Assembly (NCBI GenBank): GCA_036759545.1
Contig: DAIOUL010000001.1
Location: 29,180-93,179, forward strand
DNA: 64,000 nt
Direction of reading: 5' to 3'
Source of the DNA: 66-474 sp036759545
Lineage (GTDB): Bacteria > Pseudomonadota > Gammaproteobacteria > Xanthomonadales > Rhodanobacteraceae
Part shown: positions 17,559 through 26,200 of the stretch, piece after piece
Position numbering within the stretch: position 1 is the stretch's first letter
Layout: the number at the start of each line of letters is the position of its first letter
The notes under the pieces: generated by a model
Databases searched by the model: none
What the model was told of the DNA's origin: nothing
Seen by the model: only the letters and a program-made list of their open reading frames with translations
Program-made: the position numbers and the translations under genes

Positions 17559-19226
17559 ATGTTCACAAAACCGGTGCGTCTGGCTGCCGTGGCGGTGTTC
17601 TTGGCTTGCGGTTCGACTATTTCGAACCATGTTTCGGCTTCGACGTATTACATCCGTACAGACGGCGGCACCGCGGCGCAATGCACGGGGCTCGCCGATG
17701 CGGCTTATCCGGGCAGCGGCAGCGCCAGGGCGTGCGCTTGGAAATCTCCGATGGAAGCGCTGCCGCCTCGTGCCGACAACCAGCCGAACAAACCACGTAT
17801 CGCCGGCGGCGATACGCTGATCATCGGCCCGGGCAGCTACATGATCGGCTACAGCGCGGTCGCGCGCGAAGCCTATGGCTCGAACGTGTGCGACGCGAAC
17901 TACCCGTATGATTGCGTACCGCAAGCAGTGCCTTCCGGCCCTGATCCGCTGCATCCAACCGTGATCAAGGGCGCATCCTGCATCGCCAAACCGCAGCTGT
18001 GGGGCACGCAAGGAGCGTCGCACGTTCTTTCGCTGGACGGTTCGAGCAATGTCAGGCTCGAATGCCTCGAACTTACCGATCATTCCCCATGCATCGTGTT
18101 CTACAAACCCGATCCGCGCTTCGCCTGCAGCCGCAGTTGGGGAAAGGATGTCGGCTCCTGGGCATTGGCCGGATTGCACGCGCAGGATTCCGGCCAGGTC
18201 ACGTTGCAGGATCTGGACATCCACGGCTTTGCGAGCGACGGGGTGAATGCGGGCCGGCTGCATGACTGGACCGCGCGGCGTGTGGCGATCCGCGCGAACG
18301 GGTGGAGCGGATGGAACGGCGATCTGGGCGGCAACAACCACTCGTCCGCGAATTCCGGCAAGCTCGTCTTCGATCAGTTGACCATTGCGTGGAGCGGTTG
18401 CGCGGAGAACTATCCGGATTCGGCCATCATCAATTGCTGGGGGCAGGAAGAGGGGGGTTACGGTGACGGTTTTGGCGAAGCCTGGACGGGGGGCGACTGG
18501 ATATTCACCCGCGCGGACATCCACGACAACACGCAGGACGGCCTGGATCTGCTCTACAACAATGGAACCGGCAGCACGAAGGTGGTGCAGAGCCGGTTCT
18601 ATGGCAATGCCGGCAATCAAGTGAAGATTTCGGGCCCATCCTCGATCGTCAACTCGATCGTGGTAGGGAACTGCATGTGGACGCAACAGAAAGCGGGCAC
18701 AACGATGCTCGGGGCGATGCAGTCTGCAGACGACTGCCGCGCGCTGGGTTCGGCGGTCGAAGTGGATTTCCCATTGTCGAACCAGCTCTCGACGCTGGCA
18801 TTCAATACCATCACCGGACAGGGTGACGGTCTGGTCGATGCATCGCAAACCGGAAAAGGCAACAAGGTGGTGCTGGCCAACAACATCCTGGACGGAAGGC
18901 ACAGCGACAAACGCGGCGATGAATCTACGTTCGGATACTACGGGGGCGATGACAATCCGGTTGCGGTGAGCTGGATCGGCAATCTCGTCCACGGGATCCG
19001 GCACGGCTCTTGTCCCGGCGGTTCGATCTGCAGTGATCCGATGCTGCGCGATTCCGATTTCGCACGCTATGATCCTGCGCTGGAACCGGGGTCTCCCGCG
19101 ATCGCGGCGGCTTCAGCGAAAGTGAGTATCGGTACGGACTTTCAGGGAAAGCCGAGGTCCGCCCACGCCAGCGTCGGTGCGCTCGAATACTCAACTTCGC
19201 CCAAGCGCGACCGACCTCGTCACTAG
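17559..19226 (+). CDS. Secreted right-handed beta-helix protein, first of tandem pair
   Basis: 555 aa with a Sec signal peptide (cut near residue 27, after NHVSA). The mature part begins with TYYIRTDGGTAAQCTG and then contains a cysteine-rich region and many Asn/Gly-rich turns typical of a right-handed parallel beta-helix (for example NVRLECLELTDHSPCIVFY and later repeats with NNIL). Proteins of this fold include pectate lyases, alginate epimerases and polysaccharide-depolymerising enzymes; no catalytic set could be assigned. Numerous paired cysteines suggest a disulfide-stabilised periplasmic or extracellular protein. It is strongly similar over its length to the next gene, so it arose by tandem duplication. 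It sits between glycosyltransferases and the flippase, pointing to a role in trimming, modifying or binding the polysaccharide. Confidence 0.85.
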   Translation: MFTKPVRLAAVAVFLACGSTISNHVSASTYYIRTDGGTAAQCTGLADAAYPGSGSARACAWKSPMEALPPRADNQPNKPRIAGGDTLIIGPGSYMIGYSAVAREAYGSNVCDANYPYDCVPQAVPSGPDPLHPTVIKGASCIAKPQLWGTQGASHVLSLDGSSNVRLECLELTDHSPCIVFYKPDPRFACSRSWGKDVGSWALAGLHAQDSGQVTLQDLDIHGFASDGVNAGRLHDWTARRVAIRANGWSGWNGDLGGNNHSSANSGKLVFDQLTIAWSGCAENYPDSAIINCWGQEEGGYGDGFGEAWTGGDWIFTRADIHDNTQDGLDLLYNNGTGSTKVVQSRFYGNAGNQVKISGPSSIVNSIVVGNCMWTQQKAGTTMLGAMQSADDCRALGSAVEVDFPLSNQLSTLAFNTITGQGDGLVDASQTGKGNKVVLANNILDGRHSDKRGDESTFGYYGGDDNPVAVSWIGNLVHGIRHGSCPGGSICSDPMLRDSDFARYDPALEPGSPAIAAASAKVSIGTDFQGKPRSAHASVGALEYSTSPKRDRPRH

Positions 19227-19482
19227 ATTCGGATCGAGATTGCTCCGGCCGTTTGCGGCGGCGAGCACGGGCAAGTTCAGTCTTTTACCAGTGATGTGGC
19301 TCACAGCCGTTTCCCATATACGTCTGCGCACCGGACCGAATGATAAGAATTGTGAACTCAATCACCGGGGTGCTTGATCGAGCTCTGTAAGGTAGCCGCC
19401 GCCTGGATGGCACCGTGGGTTGGCGGGGAACCACACACGGACTCCGTTGCTGGATGCAGCTTCAATCCACGGAGCAGAGCAA

Positions 19483-21372
19483 ATGCCCAAGTATTGGTTC
19501 AGGTGCGGCTTGGCCGCACTCATGGTGTGGTGCGCTTTCGCGATCTTCAACACGGCATCGGCGACCACTTATTACGTTCGTACCGATGGCGGTACTCCCA
19601 CGCAATGTACCGGACTGGCGAACGCCGCCTACTCCGGCAGCGGCAGTGGTCAATCCTGCGCGTGGCATTCACCGATGGATGCGCTGCCTCCGGCAGCCAG
19701 CAATCAGCCGAACAAGGCTCGCATCAAGGGCGGCGACACGCTCGTGATCAATTCCGGCAGTTACATGATCGGATACAGCTCGAGTGCACAAAGCCAATAT
19801 GGTGTGAACGTTTGCGCTATCAATTACCCGTATCTTTGCGTGCCTCAGCCCGTGCCGTCAGGCCCGGATGCCCAACATCCAACCGTGATCAAGGGTGCGT
19901 CCTGTACGGCGCCGCCCGTGTTGTGGGGAACGCAGGGTGCGCAGACAATCCTTTCTCTGGACGGCAGCAACAATGTGTCGATCCAATGCCTCGAGCTGAC
20001 CGATCATTCGCCCTGCATCGTCTATTACAAGCCCAGCGCGTCGGGTCAATGCAATCGCAATTGGGGCCAGGATGTCGGAACCTGGGCCGACATGGGAATT
20101 CATGCGCAGGATTCCGGCAATGTGAGTCTGCAGAATCTCAACATCCACGGCTTCGCCGACCGGGGCGTGAATGCCGGGCGCATCCACGACTGGAATGTGT
20201 CGAACGTCATCGTGCGCGCGAATGGCTGGGCCGGCTGGGACGGCGATCTCGGCGGCAACAACCACAACTCCAGCAATTCCGGCACCCTCACGTTCGATCA
20301 GTTGACAGTCGAATGGAACGGTTGTGCGGAAGCGTATCCCGCAACCACGATCATCAACTGTTGGGGCCAGAACGAGGGCGGCTATGGTGATGGCTTTGCC
20401 GAAGCATGGACCGGCGGCAATTTCGTCTTCACCAATTCGCAGTTCCTCCACAATTCGTCCGATGGACTGGATCTGCTCTACGCGAATGGCACCGGTTCGA
20501 TCATGCTGGACCGTGTGTACGCCGCGTACAGCGCCGGAAACCAGATCAAGACTTCCGGAACCGCGACGCTGCAGAACAGCGTGATCGACGGGTACTGCAA
20601 CGATTGGCAGCCGCCGATGCCGATTGCCGGTGATGGCAGCTCGGGAGTCGCCGGAACCATGTGCCGGGCCGATGGCACGGCGGTCGTGATGGAGTTCGTC
20701 GGCAAGAGCGAAAAAGTCCTGCTCCAGTACAACACGATCACCGGCAATGGTGACACCCTCTTCGTCGGGGGCAGCGAATCGATGACACCCGACGCTTCGG
20801 ACGTGACCACCTTCAGCAACAATATCTGGCTGGGTCAGCACAGCGTCATTCCGCGTGACGATGGCGGCTACACCGCGCTGGACTATTACTCGGACGGCAC
20901 CTACTACGGTGTGGTCAACTACCAGAACAATCTCATCTGGAACGTCAAGAACAACTTCTGCCCTTCCGGCAACGTCTGCAAGGATCCGAAACTCGCGAAC
21001 GAAACGCTGGCCAGCTTCGACGCCACGCTGCTGTCGGGCAGTCCCGCGATCGGTGCAGCCAAGGGCGGAGTAGTGCTGGCGTATGACTACGACGGCAACA
21101 CACGCAAGAATCCCACCAGCATCGGGGCCGTCGAATATGGCAGCACCGGGTCGGGTGGCGGCGGCGGCGCTCCTCCTCCTCCTGTCGTGCCGCCGCGTGC
21201 GCCGGGCCATCCACTCTGCAAATGGAAGTTCTGCAACCGGATCATGAGTGGTGCGGGCGAGCAGGCATATCCGAGCACGGGAAGCTATCGCGCTCCGGTG
21301 CCTTACACAGCACCCGCGAAGCCCTATACGCCGCGCACGCCGTACAGCACGGTTGACCAAAACAAGTTGTAG
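19483..21372 (+). CDS. Secreted right-handed beta-helix protein, second of tandem pair, with Gly/Pro-rich tail
   Basis: 629 aa with a signal peptide ending near TASA and a mature start of TTYYVRTDGGTPTQCTG, nearly matching the preceding gene. The two proteins align by eye through most of their length (for example GGDTLVINSGSYMIGYS, HPTVIKGASC, CLELTDHSPCIVYY and NHDxxNxGxL-type blocks), including the cysteines. This copy differs by a C-terminal extension: a Gly linker (GSGGGGG), PPPP, and about 60 Pro/Tyr/Thr-rich residues that look disordered. ATG 19483 was chosen because GGAG lies 11 nt upstream and the signal peptide follows directly; an in-frame ATG at 19420 gives a poor leader. A strong terminator follows the gene. 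Function is unknown, probably polysaccharide binding or modification. Confidence 0.85.
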   Translation: MPKYWFRCGLAALMVWCAFAIFNTASATTYYVRTDGGTPTQCTGLANAAYSGSGSGQSCAWHSPMDALPPAASNQPNKARIKGGDTLVINSGSYMIGYSSSAQSQYGVNVCAINYPYLCVPQPVPSGPDAQHPTVIKGASCTAPPVLWGTQGAQTILSLDGSNNVSIQCLELTDHSPCIVYYKPSASGQCNRNWGQDVGTWADMGIHAQDSGNVSLQNLNIHGFADRGVNAGRIHDWNVSNVIVRANGWAGWDGDLGGNNHNSSNSGTLTFDQLTVEWNGCAEAYPATTIINCWGQNEGGYGDGFAEAWTGGNFVFTNSQFLHNSSDGLDLLYANGTGSIMLDRVYAAYSAGNQIKTSGTATLQNSVIDGYCNDWQPPMPIAGDGSSGVAGTMCRADGTAVVMEFVGKSEKVLLQYNTITGNGDTLFVGGSESMTPDASDVTTFSNNIWLGQHSVIPRDDGGYTALDYYSDGTYYGVVNYQNNLIWNVKNNFCPSGNVCKDPKLANETLASFDATLLSGSPAIGAAKGGVVLAYDYDGNTRKNPTSIGAVEYGSTGSGGGGGAPPPPVVPPRAPGHPLCKWKFCNRIMSGAGEQAYPSTGSYRAPVPYTAPAKPYTPRTPYSTVDQNKL

Positions 21373-21393
21373 AAAAACACGAGCGAGTTGGAA

Positions 21394-21428
21394 AAAACGG
21401 CTCATGCGTGCATGAGCCGTTTTCTTTT
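21394..21428 (+). terminator. Rho-independent terminator after beta-helix pair
   Basis: A perfect 14-bp inverted repeat (left arm 21394-21407, right arm 21410-21423) with a GC-rich core is followed by a short T-run interrupted by one C. It lies 21 nt after the stop of the second beta-helix gene and before the flippase. The A-tract on the left arm means it could also work on the minus strand. It is the clearest terminator in the window and separates the beta-helix transcript from the flippase transcript. Confidence 0.9.
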
Positions 21429-21557
21429 GCGCGCGGAACGTTCACCGCTGCTCGACAGTGACCAGGGAATGTCACTGCCTGGCGCCCGCACTGGTTAGAA
21501 TCGAACGACCCGGGCAGTGATCGCTCGGGCCCTTTGTTGCGAGAGTCCAGCGGGGAC

Positions 21558-23042
21558 ATGTCCGAAGCAGCGCGTCCAGGCATCGCCACGCACTACCTGC
21601 GGTACACGATCGGCAATGTGCTGGTGATGGTGGCGGGATTTGTTTCCTACCCCTTCATGGCCCGGCTGCTGAGTTACAAAGAGTTCGGCATTTTCGGCTA
21701 TGTCGATACCTGGCTGCTGATCCTCGCTGGCGTGTTCAAGCTCGGAGGACAGCACGCCATTCTCCGCTTCTATCCGCATCGGGGCGGCCGCGATGCATTG
21801 GCCCGCTTCGGCTCGAATTTCGTGCTGCTGCCGCTGCTCTGCAGCATCGGCCTGTGGCTGCTGGCCCTGATCGCCTTCGGTACGTATTCCCTGGTGGTGC
21901 CGGATACGCGAGGCGCCATCGCCTGGCTGATGCTTGCGGTATTGCTGCCGACCATGTGGATCAGCTTCGTCTCGGCGGTGTTCAGCGCGGAAGAGCGCTC
22001 GGACTTGAGCGTGCGCGTCAATGTCTGCTGGCGATGGCTGGAAGTGGCTGCCATCCTGCCCATTCTCTATTTCGTCGCGCGCAGCGCGGACGGAGTCTAC
22101 GTCGGCAGATTCATCGCCGCGGCCCTGGTCGCGACGGCCTTGTCCCTGTGGTTGTGGCGGCGGATGCCGATGCGGTGGCGCGATCACGACACCGCGAGTT
22201 GGCTGGCCGGAGTGCGTTACGGCATCCCGATGATGGCCAACGAGCTGTCCTCGGTGCTGCTTTCGTTCGTCGATCGGTTGATGCTGCGCCACTTGATGGG
22301 AGCGTTCGCGCCGGTCGGCGTCTACACGATCGGCTACAACCTGGCGATGACGATCAACGCGCTGATCCAGAACGCGTTGAACGTGGCTTTCACCCAGGTC
22401 AGCGTACGCCAGTACGAAACCGAAGGCCCGCAGGCAGTGGTGCGAACCAAGCATGCCGTGCTGCACGTGCTGGTGTACGTGGTGACTGCGGCGATTGTCG
22501 GCCTTATCACCGTCGGCAATGACGCACTGCTGTTCATGGCGGGCAGCGCCAAGGCCGCCTCTGCGCCGGTCTTCGTTCTCATCGGCATCAATTATCTGCT
22601 CAACGGATTGCTGGGCATCTGTTCCGCCGGTTTGATGCTGCACAAGCGTTCCGGCACCATTTTCGTCACCACCGCCGGCGCTACCGTGCTCAACGTGCTG
22701 CTGAATCTGCTATGGATCCCCACGCTCGGGGTAATGGGTGCCGTGTGGGCCACGCTAGTCAGCTTCGTTGTCCTCAACGTGGCGCGTTATCTCCTGTGTC
22801 CGCGTGACCTGCGTGCTCTGCCGAATGGCCGGGCGACGATCACGGCCGTCGCGCTTGCCGCGCTGGTGTGGCTGATCGCCCATTTCACCGGCATGTTCAG
22901 GGTTCATTCGCACCTCGGAAGATTGGCGGCAATGGCCGCATTGCTGGCCGTGTTCTATGCCGGACCCGCGCTGGTGCTGGACGCGAATCTGCGCAACGCG
23001 ATACGGAGCTGGTGGTTGCATCGGCGGGGTGCGCTGACATGA
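21558..23042 (+). CDS. Wzx-type polysaccharide flippase (MOP superfamily)
   Basis: 494 aa, very hydrophobic, with about 12-14 predicted membrane segments, in the MATE/MVF-related polysaccharide exporter family. The start (HYLRYTIGNVLVMVAGFVSYPFMARLL, split here only for reading) has the amphipathic entry and first helix typical of Wzx/RfbX. Internal VGVYTIGYNLAMTINALIQ resembles the family's central helix. Such proteins flip lipid-linked repeat units across the inner membrane. The ATG at 21558 has GCGGGG upstream; an in-frame ATG at 21534 is less well supported. It is followed 19 nt later by the DUF218 gene. Together with the Wzy-like, Wzz-like and Wza-like genes on the minus strand it completes a Wzx/Wzy pathway. 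Confidence 0.9.
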   Translation: MSEAARPGIATHYLRYTIGNVLVMVAGFVSYPFMARLLSYKEFGIFGYVDTWLLILAGVFKLGGQHAILRFYPHRGGRDALARFGSNFVLLPLLCSIGLWLLALIAFGTYSLVVPDTRGAIAWLMLAVLLPTMWISFVSAVFSAEERSDLSVRVNVCWRWLEVAAILPILYFVARSADGVYVGRFIAAALVATALSLWLWRRMPMRWRDHDTASWLAGVRYGIPMMANELSSVLLSFVDRLMLRHLMGAFAPVGVYTIGYNLAMTINALIQNALNVAFTQVSVRQYETEGPQAVVRTKHAVLHVLVYVVTAAIVGLITVGNDALLFMAGSAKAASAPVFVLIGINYLLNGLLGICSAGLMLHKRSGTIFVTTAGATVLNVLLNLLWIPTLGVMGAVWATLVSFVVLNVARYLLCPRDLRALPNGRATITAVALAALVWLIAHFTGMFRVHSHLGRLAAMAALLAVFYAGPALVLDANLRNAIRSWWLHRRGALT

Positions 23043-23061
23043 AGCAGCTTGGAGTGCGCAC

Positions 23062-23844
23062 ATGAGCGAACAATTCGTGCTCTCGCCCCTGAGCTGGGCC
23101 ATTTTTTTTCTGTTGCTGCTGATCTTCCTGTGGCGCAGGATGCCGCGGACTCTTCAATACGCCGGGGTCGCGATCGAAGCGTTGCTCGTTCTGTTGATGA
23201 CGCCCTGTGGCGCCAATCTTCTCGTGCGCGTAGTGGAATCGCGGACGCCTTCCGCACAAGCCTGCTCGCGGCCTTCTCCCGGAACCATTGTGGTCTTGAG
23301 CGGCGGCTTCGATCGCCCACCCGCATCCATCGACGATTTCTCGGCCGCCAATGCCGAAAGCCTGCACCGGCTGTTTGCAGCAGTGGATCTGTGGCAGCGG
23401 ACGCCGCATTCCACCCTGATCGTATCCGGCGGCAGCGAGCGGCGGATTTCACAGGGCGCTCTGCTGGCGAGGCTCGCCGAACGGCTCGGTGTCCCTGCCG
23501 GATCCATCCGCGTGGAGAGGAATTCCCAAACCACTTGGCAGAATGCGCGCGGAGTCGCGGCGATGTCGCCGCCGGTATCCCGGCACGTCTGGCTGGTCAG
23601 TTCGGCCCTGCATCTGCCACGCGCGTTGGGCGCCTTTCGCGCATTCGGCTTTGATCCTTGCGCATGGTCCAGCGGTTCGATCTACCTGCCGCCGGAAGGC
23701 GCCGGCTATTTCATTCCACAAAGCTCGTCGCTCGACAAAGCGGAAGTGTCGATACACGAAATCGTCGGAGGGCTCGTATACGCCTGGCGTGCTCGCAATA
23801 CGGAAAAAAACAGGGAAGGCGGTCCTCGATCAGCAACGGAATGA
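23062..23844 (+). CDS. DUF218 (YdcF/ElyC-like) membrane protein
   Basis: 260 aa. Two N-terminal hydrophobic segments (about 9-27 and 36-50) anchor a DUF218 domain. Conserved features are GTIVVLSGGFDRP near 73-85, LIVSGGSERR near 117-126, the SQTTWQNA block and SSALHLPRAL near 179-188. E. coli ElyC and SanA, of the same superfamily, affect envelope polymer assembly and undecaprenyl-phosphate carrier use, but the chemistry is not settled. The gene starts 19 nt after the flippase and overlaps the next methyltransferase by ATGA, so the three form an operon. A role in envelope polysaccharide assembly is inferred from that context. Confidence 0.88.
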   Translation: MSEQFVLSPLSWAIFFLLLLIFLWRRMPRTLQYAGVAIEALLVLLMTPCGANLLVRVVESRTPSAQACSRPSPGTIVVLSGGFDRPPASIDDFSAANAESLHRLFAAVDLWQRTPHSTLIVSGGSERRISQGALLARLAERLGVPAGSIRVERNSQTTWQNARGVAAMSPPVSRHVWLVSSALHLPRALGAFRAFGFDPCAWSSGSIYLPPEGAGYFIPQSSSLDKAEVSIHEIVGGLVYAWRARNTEKNREGGPRSATE

Positions 23845-24512
23845 AACGGAGCGCGAACGTGCCACCCGAATCGCAAATCGAATATCACCTGCGCGAGCTC
23901 GAAGCGGCACTCGATCCTGCTTCTCCTGCGCATGCCTTGCCCGAATTCCGTCAAACCGACCGTTCCGTGCTGGACATCGGATGTGGAATCGGCCAGTCGC
24001 TGATCGCCAGCGGCGATCACTCCGGGTGCCTGAAAGTGGGCATAGACGTGGACATGCAAGGCTTGGCTTACGGACACAGGCACTACCCGCACATATGTCA
24101 TGTGCTCGCTTCCGCCGAGGCCCTTCCGTTTCGCGACGGGGTTTTCGATCTCGTCATGTCGCGCGTGGCGTTGCCTTACACCGATCTGCGCGAATCGCTT
24201 CCTGAAATCGCGCGGGTATCGGCAGACAACGGCCGTATCTGGCTGAGCCTGCATTCATTCAAAGCCGTCGCGCGTCACCTGTTCGAATCGATGAGAGCCC
24301 GCGCGTGGAAAGACGTGATGTTCCGCTTCTACGTAACCGCCAATGGCCTGGCGTTTCATTTCTGCGAAGCACAGCTCCGGTTTCCACGGGGACATCGATG
24401 CGAATCGTTCCAGACCCGGGCTGGATTCGTCCGCACCTTGCGTCGGCTCGGCTTCGATGAAATCCGTTTCCCGAAGGGCCGCCATTTTCTTTGCACGGCG
24501 CACAAGCATTGA
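23841..24512 (+). CDS. Class I SAM-dependent methyltransferase
   Basis: 223 aa; Methyltransf_11-type Rossmann fold. Motif I is VLDIGCGIGQSL (43-54). The adenine-side acidic position is in GIDVDMQGLAY, and the post-motifs ASAEALPFRDGVFDLV and VSADNGRIWLSLH follow in normal order. The start ATG at 23841 overlaps the DUF218 stop (ATGA), which decides it; the frame is open for about 60 codons upstream, but only as a shadow of DUF218. The substrate is unknown. It lies in the flippase operon, so a lipid- or sugar-linked intermediate is plausible. It ends 8 nt before the convergent gene. Confidence 0.9.
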   Translation: MKRSANVPPESQIEYHLRELEAALDPASPAHALPEFRQTDRSVLDIGCGIGQSLIASGDHSGCLKVGIDVDMQGLAYGHRHYPHICHVLASAEALPFRDGVFDLVMSRVALPYTDLRESLPEIARVSADNGRIWLSLHSFKAVARHLFESMRARAWKDVMFRFYVTANGLAFHFCEAQLRFPRGHRCESFQTRAGFVRTLRRLGFDEIRFPKGRHFLCTAHKH

Positions 24513-24520
24513 ATCGGTGG

Positions 24521-26200
24521 CTACGCGCCGACCCGCCAGCGCAATCTCGGCTGTTTGATATCCAGGACCTCGAGATCATCCAGCAGGGCGTAGGTGTGAT
24601 AGCCCCATCGCGCGCCGCGGACAGGGGGTTCGAGCCGGCCGATGCATTGTTCCCGGTACTGCTCCGGATCGAGGATCAGGATTTCGTTGAACACCACCGC
24701 GCGGCCGTAGCCGCCTGCGCAATCCTGGCTCGGCCTGATCAACTGGCCTTCGTGCGTAAAGATGCGCCCGGCCGGCCTTGCGTGGCGCACGTCCGACACA
24801 ACCGGATTTTGCGGATGCGGCTCGAACGGCCCGAGCGGAGTATCTGCATGGAAAAGGAACAGCTCGTCGTTTTCGCTGCCGCCTGCCTCGCAAACATTCG
24901 CGAACATGTACCAGCGGCCCCGGTGTTCGTGCAGTGTGGCATCGACGGCCAGCCGACCTGACAGCAGTTCGCCGGCCAACTCCCAGTCGTCGGGAAAATG
25001 CCGCGCGCGGAAAAGACGGACCGGGCCGCCGGAACTGCCGATTTCCGGGACCATGTAAACCTCGTCTCTCCACTCGAACACGTGCGGATAGGAAAGGTGT
25101 TCCGCCAACTGCAGCGCGGCGCGCGCGGGGCCTGCGGGGCCCTGTTCACTCCATGGAATCACCGCGATGTCGGCGTGCCCTTTGGCATAGTCGTAATCTT
25201 CAACGAACAGCCAGTCCTCGCCGCGATGACGGAACAAAAACGGATCGGCGTAGAAATGCCCGCGTGGGCACGGCACGGCCTGTGCGGCCTGGAACGCGGG
25301 TGCAGCGGGGTCCAGCGGCCGGCCTCTCCTCCAGAGCACCGACCAGTGTTCGACGCTCGTGCGGTTTCGGATCAGCGCGCGCGCCTTGTGAACTAGATTG
25401 CGCACCAGAAAATGCGCCATTTCCGGGTTGCCGCGGCCAAGAGGTCGTTCCGGCCGTTGCGACGGCTCGGATGGCAGCCGGCCCGTCCGCGCGAGCTGCC
25501 GCAGGCATCGCATCACGAAGGCCGAAGATTTCCATGATGCAGCCTGCTGCGCGAGTTCCAACGAGTGCGGGTGGGTGGAACCCCATGAGCGATACAGTAG
25601 CCGTGGTGGTTCCCCTGCCGGCGGCAGTTGCCAAAGTTCGCTCGCGGACACCGTGGCACCACCTTGAATCTCCCGCAGCAGATTCGGATCGTTCGCGCTT
25701 TCCGGAGTGATGCCGTGCGCGTACATCCAGATTCCGTGCTTCGCCACGGAAACCAGTTCGGCACACAGCTCGCCACGAAAGCCGAAGCGCAGGAGCACAT
25801 CCAATCGCGCTTTTCGTATTTCGTCCAGATCGGCGGACGAGAGACACCGCTTTTCTCCGTCTCGTCGAGGAACGACGCGCAACCAGGCGGCATCCGTCAA
25901 AACACCCCGGAGATCGCGCTTGGAAAATGCGGACTGCAGATCGCGCCGGCGCCGGATTTCATTGCGGACATATCCGTCGTAGAGGAACCGGCCGCGCGCC
26001 GTGTCGCGTGCACCGGTGCCTTCCGCATCGATGACGACCAGCACGATCTCGCAGAATTCGCTGTCCTCGATCTCGTCTGTGATGCGCGCGATCCACGCGG
26101 GCACCGTCGGTTCATCCAGCAACAGCCCGATGCGCAGCCTGGGCTCGCCGGCCGCCGGCTCGACGTACAGAGGGCTGGCTGAGTGGGCGGGCGCGTTCAT
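24521..26200 (-). CDS. Formyltransferase-like / GINT1-like beta-propeller fusion protein, putative glycosyltransferase
   Basis: 559 aa in two parts. Residues about 15-240 resemble the N-terminal fold of formyltransferases (RLRIGLLLDEPTVPAWI at the start, then VLLRFGFRGELCAEL and KHGIWMYAHG, like the family's segment near the active site). Residues about 275-559 resemble the five-bladed domain of glucosamine inositolphosphorylceramide transferase (FYADPFLFRHRGEDWLFVE, LSYPHVFEWRDEVYMVPE, VDATLHEHRGRWYMFAN). The first segment lacks an obvious HxSxLP motif, so formyl transfer is doubtful. Proteins of this fusion occur in bacterial polysaccharide clusters; the activity is not established. The start overlaps the end of the upstream GT4 (ATGA), so it is the last gene of the minus-strand EPS operon. 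Confidence 0.75.
   Translation of the reverse strand: MNAPAHSASPLYVEPAAGEPRLRIGLLLDEPTVPAWIARITDEIEDSEFCEIVLVVIDAEGTGARDTARGRFLYDGYVRNEIRRRRDLQSAFSKRDLRGVLTDAAWLRVVPRRDGEKRCLSSADLDEIRKARLDVLLRFGFRGELCAELVSVAKHGIWMYAHGITPESANDPNLLREIQGGATVSASELWQLPPAGEPPRLLYRSWGSTHPHSLELAQQAASWKSSAFVMRCLRQLARTGRLPSEPSQRPERPLGRGNPEMAHFLVRNLVHKARALIRNRTSVEHWSVLWRRGRPLDPAAPAFQAAQAVPCPRGHFYADPFLFRHRGEDWLFVEDYDYAKGHADIAVIPWSEQGPAGPARAALQLAEHLSYPHVFEWRDEVYMVPEIGSSGGPVRLFRARHFPDDWELAGELLSGRLAVDATLHEHRGRWYMFANVCEAGGSENDELFLFHADTPLGPFEPHPQNPVVSDVRHARPAGRIFTHEGQLIRPSQDCAGGYGRAVVFNEILILDPEQYREQCIGRLEPPVRGARWGYHTYALLDDLEVLDIKQPRLRWRVGA

Noticed and set aside
17559..21372. PEP-CTERM sorting tags on the exported proteins
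   Set aside because: Both C-termini were read; neither has a PEP motif plus hydrophobic stretch plus basic tail, so exosortase processing of these proteins is not supported.
19858..21405. 515-aa minus-strand frame opposite the second beta-helix gene
   Set aside because: A similar shadow exists opposite the first beta-helix gene; both lack motifs and signal features, and the plus strand has a clear signal peptide.
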